The translations under genes and the position numbers were made by a program. DNA of 64,000 nucleotides, from positions 124,001 through 188,000 of the forward strand of contig NZ_CP036523.1 of the NCBI RefSeq assembly GCF_008151785.1, written 5' to 3'. The stretch's first letter is position 1. Every line of letters starts with the position of its first letter. The DNA comes from Peptacetobacter hiranonis. GTDB lineage: Bacteria > Bacillota > Clostridia > Peptostreptococcales > Peptostreptococcaceae. The notes below the pieces were generated by a model. It saw only the letters and a program-made list of their open reading frames with translations. It searched no databases and was not told the DNA's origin. Shown here piece after piece: positions 29,644 to 39,321 of this stretch.

Positions 29644-29838
29644 ATGCCATTAAATCTTGAAAAAGGCGATATAGTAGAATTAAAGAAACCACATGCTTGT
29701 GGATGCAAAGAGTTTGAAATAACTAGAACGGGTATGGATATAAAAGCTAAATGCAAACAATGTGGTAGACTTATAATGTTAGACAGAGAAACTTTTGAAA
29801 AAAGAGTAAAAAAATTACACAAAGTAAATGAAGAATAA
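29644..29838 (+). CDS. DUF951 zinc-ribbon-like small protein
   Basis: 64 residues with HACGCKEFEITRTGMDIKAK and CKQCGRLI, the DUF951 pattern; the four Cys (CxC...CxxC) could bind zinc. Small DUF951 proteins are common in Firmicutes; function unknown. TGGAGGT ribosome site. Confidence 0.85.
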   Translation: MPLNLEKGDIVELKKPHACGCKEFEITRTGMDIKAKCKQCGRLIMLDRETFEKRVKKLHKVNEE

Positions 29839-30047
29839 AAATAAAAATGCAAGTTTTATACATAAATTAAAATCGTAAATATAGTACTTAATAAATTAAA
29901 TGATAAATATTATATGTGAAAAAATGATATAAAAATAACGTGTTTTTTTAATATTTAACGTATATTATTTAAGAAAAATTTGATATAATGTAATTGTAAA
30001 ATGAATAAATTCATTGAAATAAACATTTTCATGGGGGTGCTATAAAA

Positions 30048-31238
30048 ATGGCAGTAAAATTTGCAAGAAGATTAGACAACTTAGAAGGATCAGCAATACG
30101 TGAACTGTTAAAATTAACAGCTAGACCAGAAGTTATATCATTCGCTGGTGGTATGCCTGCTCCAGAATTATTCCCAGTAGAAGAAATGAAAAAAATATCA
30201 GTTCAGGTTCTTGAAGAACAGGGAAAAGTAGCTTTACAGTACACTACTACTGAAGGATACAAACCATTAAGAGAAAAAATAGCAGAAAGAATGAACAGAA
30301 AATTAAAAACTAATGTAGGTCCAGACGATATACTTATAACAAGTGGATCTCAGCAGGGTCTTGATTTCTCTGGTAAAGTATTCCTAGATGAAGGTGACAT
30401 AGTATTATGTGAAAGTCCATCATACATGGGTGCTTTAAATGCTTTCAAATCATATCAGCCAAAATTCATAGAAATACCAACAGATGATAACGGTATGATA
30501 ATGGAAGAACTTGAAAAAGTATTAGAAGAAAATGACAGAGTAAAAATGATATATGTTATACCAGATTTCCAGAATCCATCAGGTAGAACTTGGCCAATGG
30601 AAAGAAGAGAAAAATTCATGGAAATAATAAACAAATATGAAATACCTGTTATAGAAGATAACCCATATGGTGAATTAAGATTCGAAGGTGAATTCTTACC
30701 ATCATTAAAAGCTATGGATACTAAAGGTTTAGTAATATTCCTTGGAACATTCTCTAAAATATTCTGCCCAGGATACAGATTAGGATGGACTTGTGCAGCT
30801 CCAGAAATATTAAACAAATACAATATATGCAAACAGGGAGCAGACTTACAGGCTTCTACAATATCTCAGATGGAAGTTAACAAATTCATAGAAGAATATG
30901 ATTTAGATGCTCACGTTGAAAACATAAAAGCTTGCTACGTTAAACGTAGAGATTTAATGTTAAAAACTATGGAAGAAGAATTCCCAGCATGTGTTAAATT
31001 CACTCATCCACAGGGTGGTCTATTTACTTGGGTAGTACTTCCAGAAAACGTAAAAGCAGCTGAAATGGCTACTAAATGTCTTGAAAAGAACGTTGCATAC
31101 GTACCAGGAGATTCATTCTTCCCTAATGGTGGAGTATACAACTGCTGCAGATTAAACTACTCTAACATGCCAGAAGACAAAATAGTTGAAGGTATCAAGA
31201 GAATGGGACAGGTTTTAAGAGAAGAATTAGGTGAATAA
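30048..31238 (+). CDS. PLP-dependent aminotransferase (2-aminoadipate/aromatic type, class I/II)
   Basis: 396 residues, fold type I. Schiff-base Lys237 in GTFSKIFCPGYRLGW; IPDFQNPSGR and EDNPYGELRF active-site segments. It resembles the catalytic half of MocR proteins and LysN-like alpha-aminoadipate/kynurenine aminotransferases, without the DNA-binding half. Substrate cannot be set from sequence. A likely promoter lies around 29980 (TTGATATAATG). Its downstream terminator appears to be split by the IS element. Confidence 0.85.
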   Translation: MAVKFARRLDNLEGSAIRELLKLTARPEVISFAGGMPAPELFPVEEMKKISVQVLEEQGKVALQYTTTEGYKPLREKIAERMNRKLKTNVGPDDILITSGSQQGLDFSGKVFLDEGDIVLCESPSYMGALNAFKSYQPKFIEIPTDDNGMIMEELEKVLEENDRVKMIYVIPDFQNPSGRTWPMERREKFMEIINKYEIPVIEDNPYGELRFEGEFLPSLKAMDTKGLVIFLGTFSKIFCPGYRLGWTCAAPEILNKYNICKQGADLQASTISQMEVNKFIEEYDLDAHVENIKACYVKRRDLMLKTMEEEFPACVKFTHPQGGLFTWVVLPENVKAAEMATKCLEKNVAYVPGDSFFPNGGVYNCCRLNYSNMPEDKIVEGIKRMGQVLREELGE

Positions 31239-31273
31239 TCTTTAAAACTTTGAATAAATAAAATAAAAGCTAT

Positions 31274-32743
31274 TGTACTTTAAAATGGTCCCTATGTCAA
31301 GGACATATATAAAAAAGTCTTAAGCAGCAAGCAGCTGACTTCTATATTGAATAGGAGTCAGCTGTTTTAAATTCCACTGACAACGATCATTATTATAATA
31401 ATCCATATAATCATCTATTAAACTTTTTAACTCTTCAAATGTATTGCAACTTTTATAATCTATTTCATCTTTCATATGACCAAAGAATGACTCCTGCGGA
31501 GCATTGTCCCAACAATTACCTTTTCTAGACATAGATTGACCTAAATTATATTTTTTTAACAAGTTCTGAAAAATAGTACTTGTATAATGAACTCCTTGAT
31601 CAGAATGAATAAATGCATCTTTATGTAATTTGTCTGAATTTGATAACATGAGATTGTTAATAGTTGAAATAACAATATCCATTTTTAAATTCTTCGATAA
31701 ATGATACGATAAAATTTCATTCGTAGAAGAATCTTTTACAGTTGATAAATATGCTGTTTTCCCATTGCCGTACGGCATATACGTAATATCAGTTAAAAGT
31801 ACTTTTCCTGGTATACCTTGTTTAAATTCTCTATTCAATTTATTAGGAACTGTGTGATGTTCTTTTCTTGCTTTTCCCATACGTTTAGCTGGATTTGACT
31901 CGCGAATAGGACATTTAATTCCATATTTTTTCATTATTCTTTGAATTTTTTTTCTGTTAAATATTATATTAAATTTACTTTTTAAAATCATTTTTATTGA
32001 ACGAGAACCTTTTTTGTATCCTCTGAACTTATATGCTTTAAGAATTATTTCTTTTGCTTCTAAATCCTTTTCTTCTTGTTTGCTTATTACATTCTTGTTT
32101 TTTAAATAGTTATAAAATCCAGATCTAGATACTCCTGCAACAATACATAGATGTTTTATCATTTTTTTTAAACAATATTTATTTATTACATCATTAATTA
32201 ATTTGAATATTTTCACCGAAGGTAGCTTATTATTCATCACCTGCCTTTCTTCGAAGTCTAGCTTTTTTACTAGTTCTAGCTCTGCTTTAAGATATGCTAT
32301 TTCAGCATCCTTCTTATCTATTATCTCTTTATCTGTTAATTTTCTTTTTCTTGGTCTTCCAGAATTATTAACTCTAGAATCATCTAGTCCCAAAATACCA
32401 TTTTCTTTATATGACTTTCTCCATCGCTCGCTAGCGCATTTAATACGTTTTGCACCTATGATGTTAGTGTCAAAACCTGCTTCTTTAAATATCTGTGTTG
32501 GATTTTTTCCCTTATTGTATTCTGTTATGAAATGTATTTTAAATTCATTTGTATATGTTATTGATTTACAGCTTACATTCTTTACAAATGGATTTTTTGA
32601 TAGCTCTAATGTTTCTTCTTTACTAAATTGTTTTTTACTCATAAATTACTCACCTCTATATTAAAATTATACAAAAAAAGAACCTATAGATGAAACACCT
32701 TTTTACAAGTGTCCATTCTATAGGTTCCATTTTACTTAGTACA
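31274..32743 (-). mobile_element. IS3-family insertion sequence (IS150-like), 1470 bp
   Basis: Imperfect terminal inverted repeats of about 32-34 bp: left TGTACT...AAAATGG...CCTAT...GGACA (31274-31305) and right, inverted, 32710-32743. One transposase gene lies between. The flanks are also inverted copies (AAAAGCTAT left, ATAGCTTTTTT right), so a target duplication cannot be read with certainty; a 2-bp AT would fit. The element appears complete and possibly active. Confidence 0.85.
31320..32642 (-). CDS. IS3-family transposase, OrfA and OrfB in one frame
   Basis: 440 residues. The N-terminal helix-turn-helix (about 25-110, FKIHFITEYNKGKNPTQIF) and leucine-zipper-like region (DAEIAYLKAELELVKKL) correspond to OrfA. 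The rve integrase core shows DITYMPYG, HSDQGVHY and NAPQESFFGH, with 35 residues between the second Asp and the Glu: DD(35)E. Most IS3 members make this protein by -1 frameshifting between two frames; here a single frame covers it. Confidence 0.9.
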   Translation of the reverse strand: MSKKQFSKEETLELSKNPFVKNVSCKSITYTNEFKIHFITEYNKGKNPTQIFKEAGFDTNIIGAKRIKCASERWRKSYKENGILGLDDSRVNNSGRPRKRKLTDKEIIDKKDAEIAYLKAELELVKKLDFEERQVMNNKLPSVKIFKLINDVINKYCLKKMIKHLCIVAGVSRSGFYNYLKNKNVISKQEEKDLEAKEIILKAYKFRGYKKGSRSIKMILKSKFNIIFNRKKIQRIMKKYGIKCPIRESNPAKRMGKARKEHHTVPNKLNREFKQGIPGKVLLTDITYMPYGNGKTAYLSTVKDSSTNEILSYHLSKNLKMDIVISTINNLMLSNSDKLHKDAFIHSDQGVHYTSTIFQNLLKKYNLGQSMSRKGNCWDNAPQESFFGHMKDEIDYKSCNTFEELKSLIDDYMDYYNNDRCQWNLKQLTPIQYRSQLLAA

Positions 32744-32753
32744 ATAGCTTTTT

Positions 32754-33323
32754 TTATTTACTAAATGGAAATTTCCATATAGCAGGTGTAAAAATAGATA
32801 AACCTATAGCAATATCATCTGTCAAATTTTCAATAATGTGAGGAATATTACTTTTTATTATAGTTGTATCTCCAACTGATAATTTTATATCTTCATCTGG
32901 AAGATGTATAATAACCTCTCCTTTTTCAAGCATAACAATTTCTTCACTTTCATGAATTACTGGGAAATCACCATCACAAGACTTAGGATCTAGAAAGAAC
33001 TTTATAGCTAAAGACTTAGGTATAAAAGTTTCATTAGGCATAGGAGTAAGTAGATGATATTCAACAGTAGAATTAGGTTGTTTCATCATAATTACATCAC
33101 CGCTTTTTGTAGTAAGATCATCAGAATATTTTTCGGTTTCCATAAGAAGATATGTCGGAATATCTAATGATTTAGAGATTTTCCTTAAAGAAGAAAGTGA
33201 AGGGTCTACTAAATTTCTTTCTATCTGAGAAATATAGCCTATAGATAAACCAGTTTCATCAGAGAGTTGTTGCAAAGTTATACTTTTGTTTTTTCTAAAA
33301 TTTCGTATTCGTTCTCCAAGCAT
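32754..33323 (-). CDS. XRE-family regulator with cupin domain
   Basis: 189 residues: HTH_3 (about 5-60; ITLQQLSDETGLSIGYISQIE) and a C-terminal cupin_2 barrel (about 110-180; IHESEEIVMLEKGEVIIHL and DTTIIKSNIPHIIEN). This PuuR/YdcN-like form usually senses a small metabolite and represses neighbouring catabolic genes. It diverges from the dipeptide epimerase-DUF819-S15 hydrolase run, the likely target. The IS element ends 10 bases after its stop. Confidence 0.85.
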   Translation of the reverse strand: MLGERIRNFRKNKSITLQQLSDETGLSIGYISQIERNLVDPSLSSLRKISKSLDIPTYLLMETEKYSDDLTTKSGDVIMMKQPNSTVEYHLLTPMPNETFIPKSLAIKFFLDPKSCDGDFPVIHESEEIVMLEKGEVIIHLPDEDIKLSVGDTTIIKSNIPHIIENLTDDIAIGLSIFTPAIWKFPFSK

Positions 33324-33771
33324 TTTTTACCTCTCTATAAATTATATTTTATATATTTAAAACAAATGTTTTCCCTTAACCTATACAATGATATCACAAA
33401 AAAAAGATAAGATAAAGTTATAATTTTTAAAATAAAAAAATAAATAAAGATTTTTTTTATAAATAAAATAAAAAATCAAAAATAATTTGTTTGAAAGTCA
33501 AAAAAAGTTGTAAATTTAGTAAAAGTAAAGATAAAACGTATTAAAAACTACTGAAATTAGTATAAAAAACCTTTCAAGTCGTTTTATAGAATTATTTTTT
33601 TTATTATTTATAAAAAAAATAAAAGAATTTATTGAATAATAAAAAAATATGTGCTAAAATTATAAAAAAAAAGATGATACTGAATTTTCAGAAAAGCTAA
33701 TATATTTATATTCTTGAGAAAAAGCTAGTCTATCTGAAAAAATCCAATTCAGTTAATCACAGGAGGGTAAA
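33324..33771. other. 448-base divergent intergenic region
   Basis: Extremely AT-rich. A plus promoter is readable: TTGAAT (33632-33637), 17 bases, TAAAAT (33655-33660). Its leader can form a long-range hairpin: CTGAATT (33680-33686) with AATTCAG (33746-33752) and TTCAGA with TCTGAA (33733-33738), ending about 9 bases before the AGGAGGG ribosome site of the epimerase gene. Homopolymer A/T tracts fill the rest. No gene seen. Confidence 0.5.
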
Positions 33772-34845
33772 ATGAAAATAGTTGATATCAAAATTGAAAA
33801 AATACGTATTCATCTAAAGAAACCGTTTAAAATAGCATTTGCGGTTCAAGATTATGCAGACAATGTAATAATTAAAGTTATGACAGATGAAGGAATATAT
33901 GGACTAGGAGAAGCAGCTCCGTTCTCACCTGTAACTGGAGAAACAGTAGATAGTGTTATAAGTACACTTAATATGTTCAAAGAAGGATTAATAGGAATGG
34001 ATCCTCTAGAAATAGAAAAAATACATGTTTTAATGGATAGACTTATAACAGGAAATTCATCAGCAAAAGCGGCTATAGATATAGCTTTATTTGATATAAA
34101 AGGAAAAGTGATGGGACAGCCATTATACAAAATACTTGGAGGATATGATAATAAAATACAGACAGATATGACTATCGGTATAGATACTCCAGAAAATATG
34201 GCTAAAGAAGCAAAAGAAAGAGTAGAAAACGATGGATTTAGAATATTAAAAATTAAAGCAGGAATAAATCCAGATGAAGATATAAAAGCATTACAGTTAA
34301 TAAGAGAAGCAGTTGGAAATGATATACGTCTTAGAGTAGATGCAAATCAGGGTTACTGTGTAAATGATGCAGTAAGAGTTTTAAAAGAATTTGAAAAAGT
34401 TGGTGTAGAAGCTGTTGAACAGTGCCTACCTCATTGGAATATGAATGATGCAAGATTAATAAGAGAAAAAGTTGGTCTAAAAGTTATGTTAGATGAAAGT
34501 ATACATTCTCCAATGGATGCAGCTAAAGCTTGTAAAATGGATGCAGCTGATATATTAAATATAAAACTAATGAAATGTGGCGGACTTTACAATGCATTAA
34601 AAATAAATGCTATAGCAGAAGCTAATGATGTTAGATGTATGGTTGGATGTATGTTAGAAACTAAAATAGCTATAGCAGCTGGAGCTAGCTTAGTGGCAGC
34701 TAAGAAAAATATAACAGAAGCAGACTGCGATAGTTTTATGTATTGTGTCGACCCAGACAATGGAATGGAAGGCGGATTTGAAATAAATGGAGATACATTC
34801 GTTCTTTCTGATAAACCAGGATTAGGTATAGACTTTGATTTTTAA
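33772..34845 (+). CDS. Dipeptide epimerase (enolase superfamily, L-Ala-D/L-Glu type)
   Basis: 357 residues with the MLE/MR-type barrel. Catalytic lysines Lys160 and Lys162 (ILKIKAG), metal ligands Asp190 (RVDANQGY), Glu216 (VEQCLP) and Asp241 (MLDESIH), and second-face Lys265 (NIKLMKCGG) are in place. Such enzymes invert L-Ala-D-Glu or related dipeptides, often from peptidoglycan turnover. It heads a plus-strand run with a membrane protein and a peptidase-like hydrolase, pointing to peptide use. Exact substrate unknown. Confidence 0.87.
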   Translation: MKIVDIKIEKIRIHLKKPFKIAFAVQDYADNVIIKVMTDEGIYGLGEAAPFSPVTGETVDSVISTLNMFKEGLIGMDPLEIEKIHVLMDRLITGNSSAKAAIDIALFDIKGKVMGQPLYKILGGYDNKIQTDMTIGIDTPENMAKEAKERVENDGFRILKIKAGINPDEDIKALQLIREAVGNDIRLRVDANQGYCVNDAVRVLKEFEKVGVEAVEQCLPHWNMNDARLIREKVGLKVMLDESIHSPMDAAKACKMDAADILNIKLMKCGGLYNALKINAIAEANDVRCMVGCMLETKIAIAAGASLVAAKKNITEADCDSFMYCVDPDNGMEGGFEINGDTFVLSDKPGLGIDFDF

Positions 34846-34927
34846 TTAAATTATAAGAAAAGAGAATTAAAAGAATATGCAGTATATTTTATATACTGCA
34901 TATTCTATAATAGAGGGAGGATAATAT

Positions 34928-36097
34928 ATGGAAAAAACTGTTTTCAGCACACCGGAGACATTGCTATTAGTAATGTTTATGACAGTTTCTGTAGGATTGT
35001 GGTTACAGAAATTCAAAGTATTTAAGTCTTTAGGACCGGCACTTACAGTAATTATACTAGGAATAGTACTTTCTAACTTAAAAATAGTTCCTGTAAATCA
35101 TGATGTTTATGGAATTTTATCAGGGTACTGTATACCACTATCTATATGTATATGTCTATTAAGCTTAGATTTAAAAGAAATGAAAAAACTTACAAAAGAA
35201 CCTATTATAGCATTAATATCTGCGATATTATCAGTTTGTATAATGGCATTTATATTTGGCTTAGTATTTGCAGGAAAAATAGACGAAGGATGGAAAGTAG
35301 CAGGAATGTTTGTTGGAACATATACTGGAGGAAGTGCCAACCTTACAGCTATAGCAGTTGGTCTTGATGCGGCTAGAGAAACAATAGCAGCAGCAAATGC
35401 AGCAGACTATGTAATAGGTATACCAACACTAGTGTTTATGTTTGCAGCGCCTGCTATATTAAAAAATTCAAAAAAATTCCAGAAATTCTGGCCATACCAT
35501 CACACAGATGATGAATTATTAGGTGAAGGAGATCATACAGAATTAATGGCATCTAAAGAATGGAGTATACAAGATATAGCTTGGATGTTGTCTTTAGCAT
35601 TTGCGGTATTTGCAGTAGCTTCTTGGTTATCTGGAGTGATATTTGGTGAAGGATTTAGAAGTGCAGGAAGAGTTATACTTATAACTACATTCTCTATAAT
35701 ATTAGCTCAGTTCCCACGGGTTAAAAGACTTAGAGGAAACTTTGACCTAGGTTTATATATAGCACTTTTATTCTTAACAACAATAGGATTTGCAGTTAAT
35801 CTAAAAGATTTCTTTGGATCAACTTTATATATAACAATATTCTGTTTCTGTGTTGTTGTAGGTTGTACAATATTACACTTAGTAATAACAAGAATATTCA
35901 AAGTAAGATACGAATATGTATTATTATCAATCGTAGCGGCTATATCAGATGGTCCAACAGCTGCATTAGTAGCATCAAGTGCTCAATGGAAGAGTTTAAT
36001 AAATATAGGACTTCTAATGGGAGTTATAGCGGGGGCATGTGGTAACTATGCCGGTATAACCGTCGCATATTTAATAAAGGGAACTTTAGGAATGTAA
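34928..36097 (+). CDS. DUF819 family integral membrane protein
   Basis: 389 residues with about ten hydrophobic segments, conserved GTYTGGSANLTAIA near 136-150 and the symmetric ISDGPTAALVASS near 337-350: two inverted halves as in DUF819 (YjcL) and related transporter folds. The setting between a dipeptide epimerase and an S15 hydrolase suggests uptake or exchange of small peptides or amino acids; this is inference. GAGGGAGGA ribosome site. Confidence 0.8.
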   Translation: MEKTVFSTPETLLLVMFMTVSVGLWLQKFKVFKSLGPALTVIILGIVLSNLKIVPVNHDVYGILSGYCIPLSICICLLSLDLKEMKKLTKEPIIALISAILSVCIMAFIFGLVFAGKIDEGWKVAGMFVGTYTGGSANLTAIAVGLDAARETIAAANAADYVIGIPTLVFMFAAPAILKNSKKFQKFWPYHHTDDELLGEGDHTELMASKEWSIQDIAWMLSLAFAVFAVASWLSGVIFGEGFRSAGRVILITTFSIILAQFPRVKRLRGNFDLGLYIALLFLTTIGFAVNLKDFFGSTLYITIFCFCVVVGCTILHLVITRIFKVRYEYVLLSIVAAISDGPTAALVASSAQWKSLINIGLLMGVIAGACGNYAGITVAYLIKGTLGM

Positions 36098-36177
36098 TTG
36101 ATTATAGGCAAAAGATTTTTAAATTTAAAAGTCTTTTGTCTTAATTAAATTTATTGTTAATTATTAGGAGGATAAGA

Positions 36178-38264
36178 ATGAGAGAATATAAATTGTATAT
36201 ATCAGGAATACTATATGGATATGTTTCTTATGAGGGAGAAAAAGTATATTACAAAGAGTTAGATGTATATGAAAACAAATTTCTAGATAAAGTTGAATTG
36301 ACAAAAGAAAAAAATTTAGAAATAACTGACTTTTGTAAGATAAATCTTCTTGAGTTAACAGATAAAATAGAATACTATGAAAAACACTTAGATGGAAAAA
36401 GAAAATTCCTTAGAACTAAGTATGGTGAAACTTATGAATTAGCAGAGGATAATTATTATATTCAGAGAAGAAAAAAATTCCCACTACACTAAATGTATTA
36501 AAAAGAAATGGTGAAATAGTTGCTTTCTTATGCTCTAATAGAGAATATTCTTCTATATTGGTAAAAGAAGGTTATGAAGATATTACTCCATTAAAAGCTT
36601 GGAAAGAAATAAAAGAACCTATTCACCCTGTTAAATATGAGGGAATGTTTGATGTTGAGATGAGAGATGGTATAAAATTATCAACTGATGTATTTCTACC
36701 AGCAGATATAGAAGGAGATATTCCTGCTATATTAGTACGTACTCCTTATGGAAAAGAACTTAATAATCAGTCATATTTTAAATACGTTCAAAGAGGATAT
36801 GCAGTAGTAATACAGGACGTAAGAGGTAGAAATTTAAGCGAGGGAGAATGGATGCCAAATTATACAGAAGTAGAGGATGGCGACGACACTATAACTTGGA
36901 TAGCAAATAGACCTTGGTGTAATAAAAAAGTAGGTATGATAGGTGGATCTTATCTTGGATATGTTCAGTGGGCAGCTGCAGCTAGTGGAAATCCATATTT
37001 ATCAGCTATGGTAAGTATAGTTTGCGCAGGAAGTGCTTTTATGGACTTACCAAGAAGAGGAGGATGTTTAACATCAGGAATGTTAGCATGGGCATTCTCT
37101 GTATCTCAGAAAAAATTCAAACCTGAATTAATGGAAAGAGATGATTGGGAAGAAGTTTTAAATATAAGACCATTGGAAAATATACCAGAAATAGCATTAG
37201 GATACAAAGTTGATTTCCTTGATAATTGGTTTAAAAATCCAGACTATTGTAAATTCTGGGCTGATTCTGATTGGCATGCAAGAAGCAAGAGAACAGTTAT
37301 TCCTACATTAATAATGTCAGGTTGGTTTGATGATAATGGAATGGGAACAACACAAGCTTTAGATATAGTTAAAGATTTCCCAGTAGGAAAAAGAAAGGTT
37401 ATATTAGGACCATGGCAGCACAGTGGCAATTCAAGATATGATTTACATGGGGTTGACTTTGGAGCAAATGCGCTTAGATTCGATATAGACCTTAACTTCT
37501 TAAAATGGTTTGACCTTCATTTAAAAGGAATAGAGAATGGAATAGATAAAACATCTCCAGTAGAATATTATACAGTAGGGGATAATGAATGGAAAACAGC
37601 TGAAAATTGGCCAGTTCCAGAAACTGAAAAGGTTGAATTGTTCTTAGATAGTAAAGGAAATGCAAATACATCTTATGGAGATGGAAAAATAGTATTTGAA
37701 AATCCAACAGAGGAAAATGTTGATGAATATGAATATGATCCAAATAATCCATCTATACATATAATAGATATGTCAGAAAACGAAATAGAGGTTCCAGAGG
37801 ATTATACAGAAGAAGAAAAACGAGATGATATGCTTTGCTATACAACTGATGTATTAGAAGAAGATTTTACAATAACAGGTGATATGGATGTTGAACTGTA
37901 TGTTTCTTCTGATGCTGTCGATACAGATTTTATAGTTAGGATAACTGATGTAGATGAAAATGGTAAATCTATAAAATTAGCGGATGGAATTCTTGGAGCA
38001 AAATATAGAAATAGTTTTGAACACCCTGAATTTATGGAAGAAGGGAAAGTATATAAATTAAACATACTTACAACTAAGATATCTAATACATTTAAAAAGG
38101 GACATAGAATAAGAGTTACAATAACTTCAAGTGCTAAAAACTTTATGTTCCCAAATAGTAATACTAAAGATGGATTTAATAGTGAAACTTACGTTGTAGC
38201 TAATAATAAAGTTCATCATGGTGGAAGATATTCTTCAAAAGTAACTATTAGAAAAGAGAATTAG
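36178..38264 (+). CDS. S15/CocE-type hydrolase, reading frame split at an A7 run
   Basis: Two frames together read as one protein of about 695 residues. The first frame runs from the ATG at 36178 (after TAGGAGGATAAG) to a stop at 36492. The second stays open from 36453 and encodes the rest; a TTG at 36558 is only a formal start with no ribosome site. Moving back one base at AAAAAAA (36471-36477) joins RRKK to IPTTLNVLKRNGEIV, matching the N-terminal extension of CocE/X-Pro hydrolases. The core has GGSYLG (Ser131 of the second frame), GWFDDNG and GPWQHSG, then a C-terminal jelly roll. It may be a pseudogene, phase-variable, or a programmed frameshift. Confidence 0.8.
36470..36477 (+). other. 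Slippery A7 heptamer at the frame junction
   Basis: In the upstream frame the codons are AGA AGA AAA AAA TTC, so the heptamer A AAA AAA is aligned exactly as a -1 slippery site. A -1 shift (or one extra A by transcript slippage) continues into the hydrolase frame. The upstream stop is 15 bases further. Confidence 0.6.
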
Positions 38265-38312
38265 AAACCCCCTATATTTATATATAAACAAAATATTTTT
38301 ATTTTATTAAGA

Positions 38313-38347
38313 AAAAATCAGTAAGCAAAATGTTTACTGATTTTTTT
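38313..38347 (+). terminator. Terminator after the S15 hydrolase
   Basis: AAATCAGTAA (38315-38324) pairs with TTTACTGATTT (38333-38343), ending in a T run. Confidence 0.85.
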
Positions 38348-38402
38348 GTGAAAACAATTAAAAAAATATATTTTTATTGGAAGAACAACTTGAAAAATAC
38401 TG

Positions 38403-38431
38403 TTGACAATAACACTTGTACATGATAATAT
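38403..38431 (+). promoter_or_regulatory. rpsF operon promoter
   Basis: TTGACA (38403-38408), 17 bases, TAATAT (38426-38431). Confidence 0.65.
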
Positions 38432-38440
38432 ATACAAGTA

Positions 38441-38500
38441 TGAGAATTAGATTCTCATTTCTCTGCTCTAAATAATTTAGAGCCGTTAAGTCCAAAGGGA
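38441..38500 (+). promoter_or_regulatory. rpsF leader with possible S6:S18-binding motif
   Basis: Two hairpins: TGAGAAT/ATTCTCA (38441-38457) and GCTCTAAAT/ATTTAGAGC (38465-38483), the second followed directly by CG and the ribosome site. S6:S18 binds its own mRNA through a hairpin with a CCG element in many bacteria; a CCG is present at 38483-38485. A match to the known motif is not proven. Confidence 0.35.
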
Positions 38501-38511
38501 GGTGAATTGTA

Positions 38512-38796
38512 GTGAGAGATTACGAATTAGTTTACGTTGTGAAACCAGTTCTAGATGAAGAAACTAGAGAAGGTGTACAGAACAAAATAAAAGAAATAAT
38601 AGAAACTAATGGTGGTGAAGTAACTAAAGTTGACGCTTGGGGAAATAGAAAACTAGCTTACCCAATAGCTAAATTTACTGAAGGTTTCTACACATTAGTT
38701 AACTTCAAAGCTTCTGTTGAATTACCAAAAGAATTAGACAGAAACTTAAAAATAAACGAAAACGTAATAAGACACATGGTTGTTGTTTGTGACTAA
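38512..38796 (+). CDS. rpsF: 30S ribosomal protein S6
   Basis: 94 residues starting MRDYELVYVVKPVLDEE with the KLAYPIAKFTEGFY segment of S6. It starts at GTG (38512) after AAAGGGAGGTG. First of rpsF-ssb-rpsR, the usual three-gene operon; S6 binds S18 on the small subunit platform. Confidence 0.96.
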   Translation: MRDYELVYVVKPVLDEETREGVQNKIKEIIETNGGEVTKVDAWGNRKLAYPIAKFTEGFYTLVNFKASVELPKELDRNLKINENVIRHMVVVCD

Positions 38797-38826
38797 TCAT
38801 ATCTTATTTAAATAGGTGGTGTTTTT

Positions 38827-39303
38827 ATGAATCAGGTTGTACTAGTAGGAAGACTTACTAAAGATCCAGAATTAAGATATATTCCAGGATCAGGAACACC
38901 AGTAGCCACATTTACTCTTGCAGTAAACAGAGATTTTACTAAAAGAGATGGCACAAGAGAAGCCGATTTTATTCCTATAGAAGTTATGGGAAAAGCTGCT
39001 GAGTTCTGCGCGAACTATCTTACAAAAGGTAGATTAGTAGCATGTAACGGGCAGATAAGAGTTGATAATTATCAAACTCAGACAGGCGAATGGAAGAACT
39101 TTACAAAAGTTAGCTGCAGACAGGTCGATGCACTTGAAAGCAAAAAAGCTGCTAGCGAAGGTTCTTACAACAATTTTGAGAATAATTACAGTAATAACAT
39201 AAAAGAGAATCATAATGAACCAGCCTTTGAACCTAGTGGTCTGTCTTCAGACTTGGACCCAGAAGGTTTTGGAGCTGTGGACGATGACGACATACCATTT
39301 TAA
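38827..39303 (+). CDS. ssb: Single-stranded DNA-binding protein
   Basis: 158 residues. OB fold about 1-105 (MNQVVLVGRLTKDPELRY start), a flexible Asn/Glu-rich linker, and the acidic tip DDDDIPF that binds partner proteins. It coats single strands at the replication fork. Starts 30 bases after rpsF. Confidence 0.96.
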   Translation: MNQVVLVGRLTKDPELRYIPGSGTPVATFTLAVNRDFTKRDGTREADFIPIEVMGKAAEFCANYLTKGRLVACNGQIRVDNYQTQTGEWKNFTKVSCRQVDALESKKAASEGSYNNFENNYSNNIKENHNEPAFEPSGLSSDLDPEGFGAVDDDDIPF

Positions 39304-39321
39304 AAAGGAGGGAAATTAGTC

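Noticed and set aside
36558-38264. Independent 568-residue hydrolase gene starting at TTG 36558
   Set aside because: No ribosome site precedes the TTG and the open frame continues upstream with protein-like sequence that joins the previous frame.
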